DNA from: Streptomyces iakyrus
GTDB taxonomy: Bacteria; Actinomycetota; Actinomycetes; Streptomycetales; Streptomycetaceae
Reading direction: 5' to 3'
DNA: 64,000 nt
Assembly (NCBI RefSeq): GCF_000717055.1
Contig: NZ_JNXI01000030.1
Coordinates: 92,539 to 156,538, forward strand
The notes beneath the pieces were generated by a model that ran no database searches, was not told the origin of the DNA, and saw only the letters and a list, made by a program, of their open reading frames with translations. Below, piece after piece: positions 17,993-25,978 of the stretch. Position 1 is the first letter of the stretch. Every line of letters begins with the position of its first letter. The position numbers were made by a program, and so were the translations under genes.

Positions 17993-19127
17993 CGGGCGGA
18001 GTGAGCGCGGTGAGCACGCCGGCGACGGGGAAGGGCAGCAGGAGGATGAGGATGGTCGCCGACAGGGTGCTGCCGAACTTCTCCGGAGGGATCAGGCGGG
18101 AGCGCAGCGTGCGCAGGACGACCGTCATGCCGCCTTCGCCCGCCATGAGGACCGCGACCAGGACCAGGTAGGACCGGTAGTCGGGAGCCTGGGCAGCGGC
18201 GAGACAGCCGAGCGAGGCGAGGGCGGCACAGGCGGCGCCGACCGGCCACAGGCCGAGGCGGTCGAGCGCGAACCGGCAGAGCGTGACGCTGAGGAGCGTC
18301 GCTGCGGCAGCGGCGGACCAGACGAGGCCGACTGCGGTGGTGGACTGCCCGAAGTGCTTGACGACGATCACGGGACCGGCCGCTTGAAGAAGGCCGGTGG
18401 CCAGGTTGGACAGGGTCAGCCCGGTCACGAGCCAGCCGAGCGCGGGAAGCGAGCGGATGGTGCGCCACCCGGTGAGCAGTCCGGCCCCGGACCTCCCCTT
18501 CGCCGCACGGGCCGGTGCCACGGGCGAGTGCGGAGTGCGCAGGGCAAGCAGCGCGGCAAGCAACGAGAGCACGGTGATCACCGCGAGCATCAACGGCGGA
18601 CCGGCAAGCAGGAGCACCCCGGCGAGCGCCGGACCGGCCAGGGTCGCCGTCTGGTCGATGCCGAGCAGGACGGCCTGGACACGGTGGGCCCGCCGTCCTG
18701 CTCGGCGGCCGGCGGCAGCGCCCGCGGTCTCGGCCGCGATATAGCTGAACTCGGTGAGCACGCCGGTCGTCGCCGCCAGCACCATCACGGTCGCGCTCGC
18801 CACGGTGCCGGATGGGTGGAGGCGGAGCAGGACCGCGCCGACGGCGAGGGCCAGCGCCCGGCCCAGGGAGGCCAGGTGGAAGACCACCGCAGCACCGCGC
18901 CGGTCGACAACCGATCCGGCCCACCCGAACGCAGCCAGCCGCGGTATCCACTCTAGGGCGAAGGCTGCGCCCGTCAGCACGACGGAGCGCGTCGTGGCCA
19001 GGACGAGCAGCGGGATGCCGTAGGTGGACATCGCGAACGCCAACGCGTCCGTCGTGCGCGGCAGGTAGATGCTGCGCATCAGCCCGCCGGTGTGGCGTGC
19101 GTGCCGGAGCGTGACCGCTTCGCTCAC
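17892..19127 (-). CDS. MFS transporter
   Basis: A 411-residue 12-helix major facilitator protein. GSVVDRRGAAVVFHLASLGR (loop 2-3 motif A region) and LLSVTLCRFALDRLGL are visible. It resembles multidrug or peptide exporters of the MFS_3/enterobactin-exporter type. The GTG start overlaps the stop of the wHTH gene (GTGA), so translation is coupled. Placed between two regulators and the ATP-grasp ligase, it probably exports the ligase product or confers resistance to it. Confidence 0.85.
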   Translation of the reverse strand: MSEAVTLRHARHTGGLMRSIYLPRTTDALAFAMSTYGIPLLVLATTRSVVLTGAAFALEWIPRLAAFGWAGSVVDRRGAAVVFHLASLGRALALAVGAVLLRLHPSGTVASATVMVLAATTGVLTEFSYIAAETAGAAAGRRAGRRAHRVQAVLLGIDQTATLAGPALAGVLLLAGPPLMLAVITVLSLLAALLALRTPHSPVAPARAAKGRSGAGLLTGWRTIRSLPALGWLVTGLTLSNLATGLLQAAGPVIVVKHFGQSTTAVGLVWSAAAAATLLSVTLCRFALDRLGLWPVGAACAALASLGCLAAAQAPDYRSYLVLVAVLMAGEGGMTVVLRTLRSRLIPPEKFGSTLSATILILLLPFPVAGVLTALTPPDALGHVITVCAALQALGLFCAFARLRTDPALRT

Positions 19128-19603
19128 GCGACCGGCTCAGGTTCGGACACCCTGGCCACCTGGAGGTTGTCGGCCAGCCACTGGATCAGGAGCGTGCGGA
19201 GACGGGCCAGGCCCGCCTCCGCTCCGTCGGCGCGCTCGGTGGTGAGTGATGGTGACAACAGGGCAAGGACGTGCCGAATGCGGCTGCTGAACGCGCAGAC
19301 GGGGGCCGGGACGGCGTGACGCCGGGCCCAGCGGGCCATCGCGTCGTACAGGCCGGCCAACTCCATCCCAGCCTCGGTCAGTTCCAAACCGATGCCGGGC
19401 GCGATCCGGATAAGACCGTGGGCGCGGGCCGTGTCGGATGCGCTGCGCAGTTGGTGCGTGGGGAGGTCGGGCAGGGTGCCGGCCAGCCGTCGCGGCGGTA
19501 TGGCGCCGTTGTCATCGATCTCGGTGACCAGGCGGACCAAGGGCCGCGAGGCGAGCAGTTCGACAGCGCGCTGCGCTTCGGCAGAGGTAAAGGGGGTGCT
19601 CAT
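19124..19603 (-). CDS. Winged-helix (HxlR-like) regulator
   Basis: A 159-residue protein with one winged-helix domain: LVRLVTEIDDNGAIPPRRLA, LRSASDTARAHGLIRIAPG, GLELTEAGMELAGLYDAMAR. This follows the HxlR pattern in which a wing is followed by LTxxG and a C-terminal dimer helix. ATG at 19603 overlaps the stop of the preceding HxlR gene; its own stop overlaps the MFS start. It presumably acts with the double-HxlR protein to control this operon. Confidence 0.7.
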   Translation of the reverse strand: MSTPFTSAEAQRAVELLASRPLVRLVTEIDDNGAIPPRRLAGTLPDLPTHQLRSASDTARAHGLIRIAPGIGLELTEAGMELAGLYDAMARWARRHAVPAPVCAFSSRIRHVLALLSPSLTTERADGAEAGLARLRTLLIQWLADNLQVARVSEPEPVA

Positions 19604-20442
19604 CGGCGCGGGCCTCCCGCCGGGACGGCTGCCTTCGGGCGGGTGGTCGCAGCGTGCGAGAAGAGATCCCCGTTGTGCCACGCCGGAGGGGAATGGGGTG
19701 TCCGAGCGGGTGGGAGCGCCGTGGGGGCCGGCCGAGACTGGCTGCTGATCCACGGCCTCGGCGCGCGTTGCGCCTGCGGGTGCCCCCAGACCGGGTGCTG
19801 GGCCGCCTGGTCGAGGGGCTGCCCGACGGCCCACGCGGACAGGGCGCCGAGCACGGGGCCCAGGCCATCGCCGGCCGCGGACAGCCGGTAGGGCCGGCCC
19901 ATGCCGTCGGTGTCAACCAGGCCGTCGAAGACGAGCTGCCGCAGAGGCGGATAGATATTGGTCCAGTCGCTGCTGGGCATCACGATTCGGGCCAGAGCCC
20001 GGCCGCTGACTTCCTCACGGGACTTCAGCACCCACAGGATGGCGGCGGCATGGCGCCGGGTGAGCAGGGTGAGGCTGTCCTCGATCTGCTCGATCGCGGC
20101 CAGCGAGCGGTCCGCCTTCTCCAGGTGTCCCTCGGCCCAGGTAACGATCATCGGCAGGACCGGCAGCAGGGCAACGCCACGTTCGGTGTGGCCGTAGGTC
20201 ACGTGCCGTGCGGTGTGTTCGGTGCGTTCGACGAGTCCGGCGTCGCACAGCGCCTTGAGTTTGGGGTGGAGCTGGCCGTTCTGCAGCCAGGACACCTTGG
20301 CCGCCAGCTCGCTGTAGCGCAGCGGCGGGCCGGAGAGGGCCAAGAGGATCCTCACGCTCCAGCGCGGAGTGATCATGGCGAGGGCCTCGGTGACCCGGGC
20401 GATGTCGGCGTCGGCGTCAGGGGGCAGAGCGGTGATGGCCAA
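19600..20442 (-). CDS. Tandem double-HxlR transcriptional regulator
   Basis: A 280-residue protein with two HxlR-type winged helices in a row. The first (about 20-110): ITPRWSVRILLALSGPPLRY, LHPKLKALCDAGLVERTEH, YGHTERGVALLPVL. The second (about 125-205): LLTRRHAAAILWVLK, PLRQLVFDGLVDTDGMGRPY, LSAAGDGLGPVL. A Pro/Arg-rich tail follows. HxlR proteins normally dimerise with one domain per chain, so this may be a covalent pseudo-dimer. Start: TTG at 20442 with GGAG 8 bases upstream. It is the first gene of the overlapping run down to the ATP-grasp ligase. Confidence 0.75.
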   Translation of the reverse strand: MAITALPPDADADIARVTEALAMITPRWSVRILLALSGPPLRYSELAAKVSWLQNGQLHPKLKALCDAGLVERTEHTARHVTYGHTERGVALLPVLPMIVTWAEGHLEKADRSLAAIEQIEDSLTLLTRRHAAAILWVLKSREEVSGRALARIVMPSSDWTNIYPPLRQLVFDGLVDTDGMGRPYRLSAAGDGLGPVLGALSAWAVGQPLDQAAQHPVWGHPQAQRAPRPWISSQSRPAPTALPPARTPHSPPAWHNGDLFSHAATTRPKAAVPAGGPRR

Positions 20443-20484
20443 GGGAGGAACTCCAGGGTGCATGAAAGGGGAATCGCCTGCGAG

Positions 20485-20898
20485 TCAGCGGCTGTGCGCC
20501 GGACTCGGCGCCGCAAGAGGCGGAGCCGGAGCAGGTGGCGAGGGAGCTGGCGGGACAGGCGTCGGGGCCGGGACGCGGCCCAGGCTCTGCATGACGGCGG
20601 CGACCGATTTGGCCTGGACCTCGCGGACGGCGACGGCTTCGGCGAGCCGGCGGGTGCCGTCGAGGAGGTGGGAGACCTCGTGCGGGCCGATCTGCCGTTC
20701 GGGGTGGATGAGCCGGGCGAGGTGGTCGCGGTGGAAGTCGATGCTGCGCTCGGCCACGGCAAGGTCGTCGTGCATGCCGAGCAGGGCACAGAGCATGCCG
20801 GGCGGCTGGTCCTGGGCGTGGGCTTCGAGGTCGGCGAGCGGTGCGCCGTAAAGGTCCTCGATCCGTCCAGCTATGTCGGTGGACGTGGGGTGGGGCAA
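20485..20898 (-). CDS. Small helical protein with Pro/Ala-rich tail
   Basis: A 137-residue protein, mostly alpha-helical (DIAGRIEDLYGAPLADLEAH, ERSIDFHRDHLARLIHPERQ, ALAEAVAV-type repeats) and ending in a PAPTPVPPAPSPPAPAPP tail. The best start is the TTG at 20898, placed 10 bases after the corrected stop (20909) of the gene upstream. Composition resembles the helical modules of the 35-50 kb block. Function unknown. Confidence 0.55.
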   Translation of the reverse strand: MPHPTSTDIAGRIEDLYGAPLADLEAHAQDQPPGMLCALLGMHDDLAVAERSIDFHRDHLARLIHPERQIGPHEVSHLLDGTRRLAEAVAVREVQAKSVAAVMQSLGRVPAPTPVPPAPSPPAPAPPLAAPSPAHSR

Positions 20899-20908
20899 TC
20901 GGGGGCTT

Positions 20909-21353
20909 TCACGGTCGGCGGGCCCGGGCCGCCCCGGCACGCCGGGGTGCCGGGGCGGCAGATGGGGGCACGATTGCGGTGGCCCTGAGCTGAGCCGTTC
21001 GTACGTGCCGGGCCTGCTGGGCGGGCGGGGGCATGGTGCGCAGCAGCTCGCCGAGGGCGGCGCGGGTAGGCGTCTCGGGCCTCCAGTGCCGCGTCCAGCC
21101 ACTGCGCGTCGAAGCGGAGCTTGTCCGCCGACAGTTCGCCATGGTTGCGGTCCGGATCCATGTCGGCGTGGACGCGGTCGCGGACGCGGGCGACCTGCTC
21201 CTCGGTGAGTGCCAGGAAGGACCGCAGTTCCAGGGCCCGGGCGAGCGCGGGCGAGGCATCGTGGTCGGCAGCCGCCTCGTACAGCTCGAGGACCGGCTTA
21301 CCGAAGACCTTCTGCAGGTCGGCGTCCATGGTGCTGGCCTTGTCCCGGCTCAT
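20909..21353 (-). pseudogene. Helical hypothetical protein, apparent frameshift
   Basis: From ATG 21353 (overlapping the upstream stop, ATGA) the sequence is well-behaved and helical to about residue 96 (LTEEQVARVRDRVHADMDPD, WLDAALEARDAYPR). It then turns Arg/Pro/His-rich. The next frame reads RAALGELLRTMPPPAQQARH then VRTAQLRATAIV and stops at 20909, just before the next gene. A one-base indel near 21060 would restore a tidy 148-residue gene. Without correction the frame runs to 20871 as 160 residues. Function unknown. Confidence 0.5.
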
Positions 21354-21832
21354 CGGGCGGCCCTTGCCGACCGCCAGGCCGTCGCCGGTGCGGTTGAACC
21401 CGCGGGCCGGTTGGGGGCGCTGGTCTGCACCGCAGGCCCGGTGCGGGGCCGAAGGCGGGCGAGGCGCTCTGCGGCGAGGTCCTTCTTCCCGGGGGCGTTC
21501 GGGTCGAGGAGCCATCGCACCACCATCGCCCGGCCGTCGCGGGCAGTGACGGCCGCGTTCACCCGGTGGGCGAGGCCCATCGTCGGGTCGTCGACCGCGC
21601 TGGGCTGGGTCTGCAGTGCGGCGAGGAGGTCGTCCTCCGCGCGCTCCAGCACGGACTGGGCCTCGACGAGAAGGCCGTGCCACTTGACGACGTCGGTGGC
21701 GTCAGGGTTCGCGGTCGGCGCGGCGGCGACCGCGGCCTTCAACTGGTCCATGCCCATGTCGAAGCTCGCTTCGATCCGTTCGGTGAGCACGCCCACGACA
21801 TCCGCAGACTCCTCGGATATGCCGTCGGACAA
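21350..21832 (-). CDS. Helical hypothetical protein
   Basis: A 160-residue acidic, Ala-rich helical protein: ADVVGVLTERIEASFDMGMD, WHGLLVEAQSVLERAEDDLL, and a C-terminal basic tail. TTG start at 21832 with GGAGA 9 bases upstream; the stop overlaps the next start. It begins a three-gene run (21832 to 20485). No recognised domain. Confidence 0.6.
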   Translation of the reverse strand: MSDGISEESADVVGVLTERIEASFDMGMDQLKAAVAAAPTANPDATDVVKWHGLLVEAQSVLERAEDDLLAALQTQPSAVDDPTMGLAHRVNAAVTARDGRAMVVRWLLDPNAPGKKDLAAERLARLRPRTGPAVQTSAPNRPAGSTAPATAWRSARAAR

Positions 21833-21928
21833 GGGGGATCTCCTGTTCTGGATAGGCTGATGCGTAGGGAATGTGAGGGGCCCCGTACTCGGCGGATCAG
21901 CCGCTTGCCGGGAGGTGCTGAAGCCTGG

Positions 21929-22282
21929 TCAGTCCAGGCACATACGGACGTCGCGGTAGACGTACGTGCCGGAGACCCAGCCCTTGACGCCGGTCGTCTT
22001 GTCTGTGATGTAGAGCCAGTTGCCGCTCTTCTTGGAGACGGTGAACTTGTGGCTCTTGTAGAGCACGCCGAGCGCCGTGGACTTCGAGCTGGCCTTGGAC
22101 CGGATGGTCACGGCCTTGGCGTGCACCGCGTACGGGAGCGGCGGCAGGTTGTGGCAGCTGACGACGGGGGCGGCGGTTGCTGCGGTGGGTACGGTCGCGG
22201 CGCTGGCGGAGGTGGCGGACAGCACCGGCAGCGCGAATGCGCCGAGCATCGCCGCTGAAATGGCAATTCGGGTGGAGCGCAT
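21929..22282 (-). CDS. Secreted SH3-like domain protein
   Basis: A 117-residue protein with a clear signal peptide (ISAAMLGAFALPVLSA, cut near ASA-A) and a bacterial SH3-like domain: KAVTIRSKASSKSTALGVLY, KKSGNWLYITD, GVKGWVSGTYV. Such domains bind cell wall. ATG start at 22282, 79 bases downstream of copy A of the conserved dyad element. A second secreted SH3-like protein lies at 27799, next to the conjugation genes, so both may act at the wall during mating. Confidence 0.75.
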   Translation of the reverse strand: MRSTRIAISAAMLGAFALPVLSATSASAATVPTAATAAPVVSCHNLPPLPYAVHAKAVTIRSKASSKSTALGVLYKSHKFTVSKKSGNWLYITDKTTGVKGWVSGTYVYRDVRMCLD

Positions 22283-22360
22283 GCGGAAGAAGCCTCCGTG
22301 AAGGCGTGGGGGAATGTGGGGAAGGGCGCCGAGGGGGTTGTCCCGGCGGCTGTATAAGAG

Positions 22361-22408
22361 TCCGGAGAATCGCCGGTTTGGCTAACCGGCGTTCGTCGGC
22401 TATGTTGC
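22361..22408 (-). promoter_or_regulatory. Conserved dyad element, copy A
   Basis: On the minus strand: GCAACATAGC, 7 bases, CGCCGGTT-AGCCA-AACCGGCG, then ATTCTCCGGA. It lies 24 bases after the stop of the gene at 22432 and upstream of the SH3 gene, reading in the same direction as both. CTTATA follows a few bases on and could be a -10 box. The same element recurs at 43597 and 62017. Confidence 0.75.
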
Positions 22409-22431
22409 GCCGCCCGCGTCGGGCTGAGCGC

Positions 22432-23175
22432 TCAGCGCGAACGGCCTGGCGGGCGCGGGGCAGGGGCCTTCGCCACACCGGCCGGGCGGCTGGCGGCGGC
22501 TGCCGGGCGGACCGGCGGGAGAGGGCCGGCCTCGCCGGTGAGCCGGTCGTCGCACCACTGCACTGCCTCGTCGACCGTGTCGAAGCCGCCCTCGCGCACG
22601 GTGTGCGTCCAGGTGTCGGTGTCGACCTCTTCGACCACAACGCGGAACGGCGACGGGGCGCGTTCGTCCAGGACGCGCAGGGCCACGACGACGACCATGT
22701 CGTCCGGGTCGTCGCTGGTGTAGGAGTAGCCCATGGCGTAGTGGTCACCGTCGCCGGCGAGGCGTCGCTCCAGTGCTCGCGTGACCTCGTCAGCCGGCGG
22801 CGGGCCCAGCTCGGGGTCGAGGCCGATGGCATCGTGCGGGCAGCCGCGGTGAATGAGCCAGGACTGCGCCATCGCGGGCAGCGGCAGCGGGGCCTCCTCG
22901 AAGCTGAACGTCCGCTTCTCGTGGTCCCGTTGCAGATGCACGGCGAGCACCTGGGGCATGCCGGGGTGCCCCCACGTCGCGGTGCGGTCGAACAGGACGT
23001 AGTAGCTGTGCGGACCGTCGTGATGTTCGGCGAGGGGGACGAGCATGTCCTCGTGGACGCCGACCTTGCGGCAGAAGTCGAGGTACCTCTCCTCGTCGGC
23101 GTCGAGGTCGTCCAGATCGAAGTCGACTTGAGGGATGGACTTCCGGGCCGGCGCCGGTTCGGTGGGAGACAACAA
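22432..23175 (-). CDS. Acidic hypothetical protein
   Basis: A 247-residue acidic protein (VDFDLDDLDADEERYLDF near the N-terminus; a middle part with YAMGYSYTSDDPDDMVVVVA and VDTDTWTHTVREGGFDTVDE), then an Ala/Pro/Arg tail. TTG start at 23175, preceded by GAAAGG and 16 bases after the upstream frame ends. No family recognised. The last segment (GFDTVDEAVQWCDDRL) resembles small domains found near DUF317 genes. Confidence 0.6.
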   Translation of the reverse strand: MLSPTEPAPARKSIPQVDFDLDDLDADEERYLDFCRKVGVHEDMLVPLAEHHDGPHSYYVLFDRTATWGHPGMPQVLAVHLQRDHEKRTFSFEEAPLPLPAMAQSWLIHRGCPHDAIGLDPELGPPPADEVTRALERRLAGDGDHYAMGYSYTSDDPDDMVVVVALRVLDERAPSPFRVVVEEVDTDTWTHTVREGGFDTVDEAVQWCDDRLTGEAGPLPPVRPAAAASRPAGVAKAPAPRPPGRSR

Positions 23176-23193
23176 GTGGCCTTTCGGTGGAGT

Positions 23194-23929
23194 TCAGCGC
23201 CGCTGCGCCGGAGTGGACGGCGATGTGCCGGGGCGAGCTGGGACCTTCGGCGTCTGCGTCGTGGGGGCCCGGCGGGCGGTGAACAGCGCGGCTCTTCCGG
23301 CGTCGGTGAGCGCGACCGGCTGGCCAGCGTGTACGGGGTGGCCGGTGTCCTGGGCGACCAGGCCGGCGTCCTCCAGCCGCCGTAGCTTGGTGTGGGGCAT
23401 GCGGGTGCCGGAGGCGGCTGCGACGGACATCCGGCCGGTCAGCAGGTGTTCGTAGAGCTTGGCGCCGCCGGCGATGGCGAGCAGCGCCGCCGGGTCGTCA
23501 GTCGAGAGCTGCTGCGCGTCGGGCGCGACGGACGCTGCTGCGGCTTCGATGGGCTCCAGGGCGGCGAGCACATCCCGGGCAGCGGCGTCCCGCGCGTCGG
23601 CAGCCTCTTCCAACTGGTCCACGGTGCGGTCGATACGCCTGAACAGAGCGCCGTCGATGTCGAACTCGCGATACGCGCGAACAGAGCGCCGTCGATGTCG
23701 AACTCGCCGCTGGACAGGCGGTTGAGGAGGCCAGATGGAAGATGACGCCAGTCTGGGTCTTGGCCAGCTTCCGGTGCCGGCCCACCAGTTGGGCGTGCTG
23801 CTCGTCGAGGACGCCGCGGTCGCGGTAGGCCCACGGGGTGTCGATGTCGTGCCCGGTGGCGGCTTCGGGGCGATGGTCGAGAGGGGAGACCGCACGCCGG
23901 GAGGGTGTCGGCGCGGGTTCAGGGGGCAC
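23194..23929 (-). pseudogene. Winged-helix protein disrupted by a tandem duplication
   Basis: The C-terminal half is intact: YEHLLTGRMSVAAASGTR, LRRLEDAGLVAQDTGHPVHA, ALTDAGRAALFTARR, a winged-helix pattern. The N-terminal half (AYRDRGVLDEQHAQLVGRHR, LAKTQTGVIFHLASS) is in another frame. Between them EFDIDGALF occurs twice because of a 38-base duplication at 23641-23707, which shifts the frame. A GTG at 23929 would be the start. Probably inactive as it stands. Confidence 0.55.
23641..23707. repeat. 38-base-period tandem duplication
   Basis: A 29-base sequence starting GAACAGAGCGCCGTCGATGT occurs at 23641-23669 and again, identical, at 23679-23707. The period of 38 is not a multiple of three and breaks the gene that contains it. 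This looks like recent slippage. Confidence 0.85.
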
Positions 23930-23947
23930 AGGCGACGCTCCGTGCGT

Positions 23948-24433
23948 TCAGCGGGTGGGATGGTGCGCGGGGTTCGGTGCGGGACGGGGCAGACCCGGTG
24001 GCGGAGTGGGCGGCGGACCGGGCCGGGGCACGGGCGCGCGGGCGGCCAGTTGCGGGGAACGGGAGCGTGCCGCGTGGGTGCGGGCGCTCAGCGGCCGGCG
24101 AGTCATGCCCAGACGGCGGCCGACCTCGTCGTAGACGTCGTTGCCCGCGCGCGGCCGGATCGCGACGACGTGGATCTCCTTGTGGTGGGCGGACTCCGCG
24201 GGAGCCGGCCGGACGGCGTAGACGACGCGCCAGTCCTTGCGGGAGTCCACGAACAGCTTTCGACAGCCCTCCAGGTCACCGTCGAGGCGCAGCCCGAAGC
24301 GCTGCGCGTTCACGACTTCCTGCAGGTAGGCAAGGGTGAGGTCGCGTATGTCGCTGGGGGCCTGGAGAAGATCGGTCAGCGCGCGCGGATCGAAGCTCAG
24401 TCCGAAGGCGGGCTGTCCCTGTCCCGCGGTCAT
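23948..24433 (-). CDS. RelE/ParE-like toxin-fold protein
   Basis: A 161-residue protein. Residues about 20-115 fit the RelE/ParE fold: LAYLQEVVNAQRFGLRLDGD, CRKLFVDSRKDWRVVYAV, EIHVVAIRPRAGNDVYDEVG. The R-x-x-Y region and basic residues fit a ribosome-dependent mRNase or gyrase-type toxin. A Pro/Arg-rich tail (about 45 residues) is unusual for the family. ATG start overlaps the stop of the DUF4913 gene (ATGA). No classical RHH or HTH antitoxin is next to it; the DUF4913 protein occupies that position. Confidence 0.6.
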   Translation of the reverse strand: MTAGQGQPAFGLSFDPRALTDLLQAPSDIRDLTLAYLQEVVNAQRFGLRLDGDLEGCRKLFVDSRKDWRVVYAVRPAPAESAHHKEIHVVAIRPRAGNDVYDEVGRRLGMTRRPLSARTHAARSRSPQLAARAPVPRPGPPPTPPPGLPRPAPNPAHHPTR

Positions 24434-25071
24434 GACGCCAGCTCGTCCTGGTCAGCGGCTTCCGCCGTGGCCGCCGTCTCCGTCCGTACGGACGGCGGCG
24501 GACCGGGCAGGAGACGGTGTGCGGGCCGGTCGGGAGAGGTCATGCAGGCCGACAGCGGGCCGCCGGGTGCGCGGATCGCCGCGACGGCGTGGGTGAGGAA
24601 GTCTCGGTGCCACACGAACAGGCCGGAGAGCCCGGCTTCGGGGTCCTTGTGCTGCTGGTAGGCGAGCCACAAGGCATGGAGCCAGGCCACGACATCGTCG
24701 TGCTCCTGCCACTGGAGGCACCAGGGCGCCGCGGTGGTGACCTCCGCCCCGTAGACCGGGAGGAAGAAGTCGTCGACCCAGTCGGACAGGGCGTCGAGTT
24801 CGTCCTCGCGTTCCTCTCCGTCCAGTTCCAGGATCGGGCGGGGCTCCGGTGGAGCGGCGGCCGGCGGGCCGCCGAGTCCCGGCATGCCGAACGCTGCGAA
24901 CGGTGATCCACTCGGCGACGGGGCGGACGCGAGGTGGTCGAGCTGCTGAGCCTGTTGCGCCGACTGCTCCATGAGCCGCCGCACGCTCGCCTCGATTCCC
25001 TCCAGCTGTGGATCCGGAATACGAATCGGCTCCAACTCTCCATCAGTGGCAGGCTTTGCGGATTCGGGCAT
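24430..25071 (-). CDS. DUF4913 family protein
   Basis: A 213-residue protein. After an N-terminal helical segment (ASVRRLMEQSAQQAQQLDHL) comes the DUF4913 core (about 95-175): LSDWVDDFFLPVYGAEVTTA, PWCLQWQEHDDVVAWLHALW, LFVWHRDFLTHAVAAIRAP. The family is common on Streptomyces plasmids and mobile elements; its function is unknown. ATG at 25071. It overlaps the RelE-like gene by 4 bases, so they are made together; an immunity or antitoxin role is conceivable but unsupported. Confidence 0.8.
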   Translation of the reverse strand: MPESAKPATDGELEPIRIPDPQLEGIEASVRRLMEQSAQQAQQLDHLASAPSPSGSPFAAFGMPGLGGPPAAAPPEPRPILELDGEEREDELDALSDWVDDFFLPVYGAEVTTAAPWCLQWQEHDDVVAWLHALWLAYQQHKDPEAGLSGLFVWHRDFLTHAVAAIRAPGGPLSACMTSPDRPAHRLLPGPPPSVRTETAATAEAADQDELAS

Positions 25072-25222
25072 TGAGAAGTTCGGCCTCCTACGAGACGCGG
25101 AATGAGGGAAGTGCGGGGGCGCCCTCGCGCGGCGCCGCCATCGGATTGCACGTTCCTCCGGCGGTATTTCGCCAACGGCTGCGGTGGGAGCTGGTCGCCT
25201 TGGCGACGGGCAAGGACGCGGC

Positions 25223-25978
25223 TCAGCCGGTGAGAACCACGTCGTTCTGCGCGAGGGTTGCGCGGATCGTCTCGGTGAGCCGGTCGGCCGCGATCGACGC
25301 GTAGTGCTCGGTCTTCTCCACGCCGATGAAGTCCCGGCCTTCCAACAGGGCGGCCACGCCCGTGGAGCCGGAGCCGGCGCAGAAGTCGAGGACCGTGCCG
25401 CCCTCGGGGCTGATCTTGACCAGCTCGCGCATCACCTCGACCGGCTTCTGCGTGATGTGCTGGCGCTTCGCGCCAGAGGGCTGCGAAGCCGAGTACATGC
25501 CAGGCAGATAGACGGGGTTGCGGGAGCCGTCGATCGGCCCCTTGCTGGCCCAGACGATGAACTCGCAGTTCTGGGTGAACCGGCCCTTCTGGGGCCTGGC
25601 TTGCGGCTTGTGCCAGGCCAGGACACCGCGCCACAGCCATCCGGCCGCCTGGATCGCATCCGTCGTCGTCGGGAGCTGGCGCCAGTCGGTGAACAACAGG
25701 GCCGTTCCGCCGGTCTTGGTGAGGCGGTGGGCCTCGGTCATGATCTGCGTCAGCCAGAACGAGTAGGACCTCTGGTCCATGTTCTCGCCGGTGAAGTCGG
25801 CGAGGTCGTTCTTGGCGTCGGCCGAGGTGTACTTCTGCTTCGCGGAGCGCGTGGTGCGCTCCTTCGCGGTCCGGCCTCCGCTGTTGTACGGCGGGTCGGT
25901 GATGACGGAGTCGACGCAGCCGTCCGGAAGGCCGGAGAGAACGGCCAAAGCGTCGCCCTGGTGAAGGGAAAAAGGCAA
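25223..25978 (-). CDS. DNA methyltransferase, N4/N6 beta class
   Basis: Catalytic motif IV (TDPPYNSGG) near the N-terminus precedes the AdoMet motif I (DFCAGSGSTGVAALLEG) near the C-terminus, the order of beta-class amino-methyltransferases (N6-adenine or N4-cytosine). QKPVEVMRELVKISPEGG lies between them. I favour the TTG at 25978 (251 residues), where conserved sequence begins. An ATG at 26170 would add 64 residues of low-complexity sequence. No cognate restriction enzyme is adjacent, so it is an orphan that may protect the element on entry to a new host. Confidence 0.8.
   Translation of the reverse strand: MPFSLHQGDALAVLSGLPDGCVDSVITDPPYNSGGRTAKERTTRSAKQKYTSADAKNDLADFTGENMDQRSYSFWLTQIMTEAHRLTKTGGTALLFTDWRQLPTTTDAIQAAGWLWRGVLAWHKPQARPQKGRFTQNCEFIVWASKGPIDGSRNPVYLPGMYSASQPSGAKRQHITQKPVEVMRELVKISPEGGTVLDFCAGSGSTGVAALLEGRDFIGVEKTEHYASIAADRLTETIRATLAQNDVVLTG

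Noticed and set aside
22361..22408. Dyad element considered as a plain rho-independent terminator
   Set aside because: No U tract, and the conserved GCAACATAGC box at a fixed distance has no role in simple termination. Kept as a regulatory element of unknown type.
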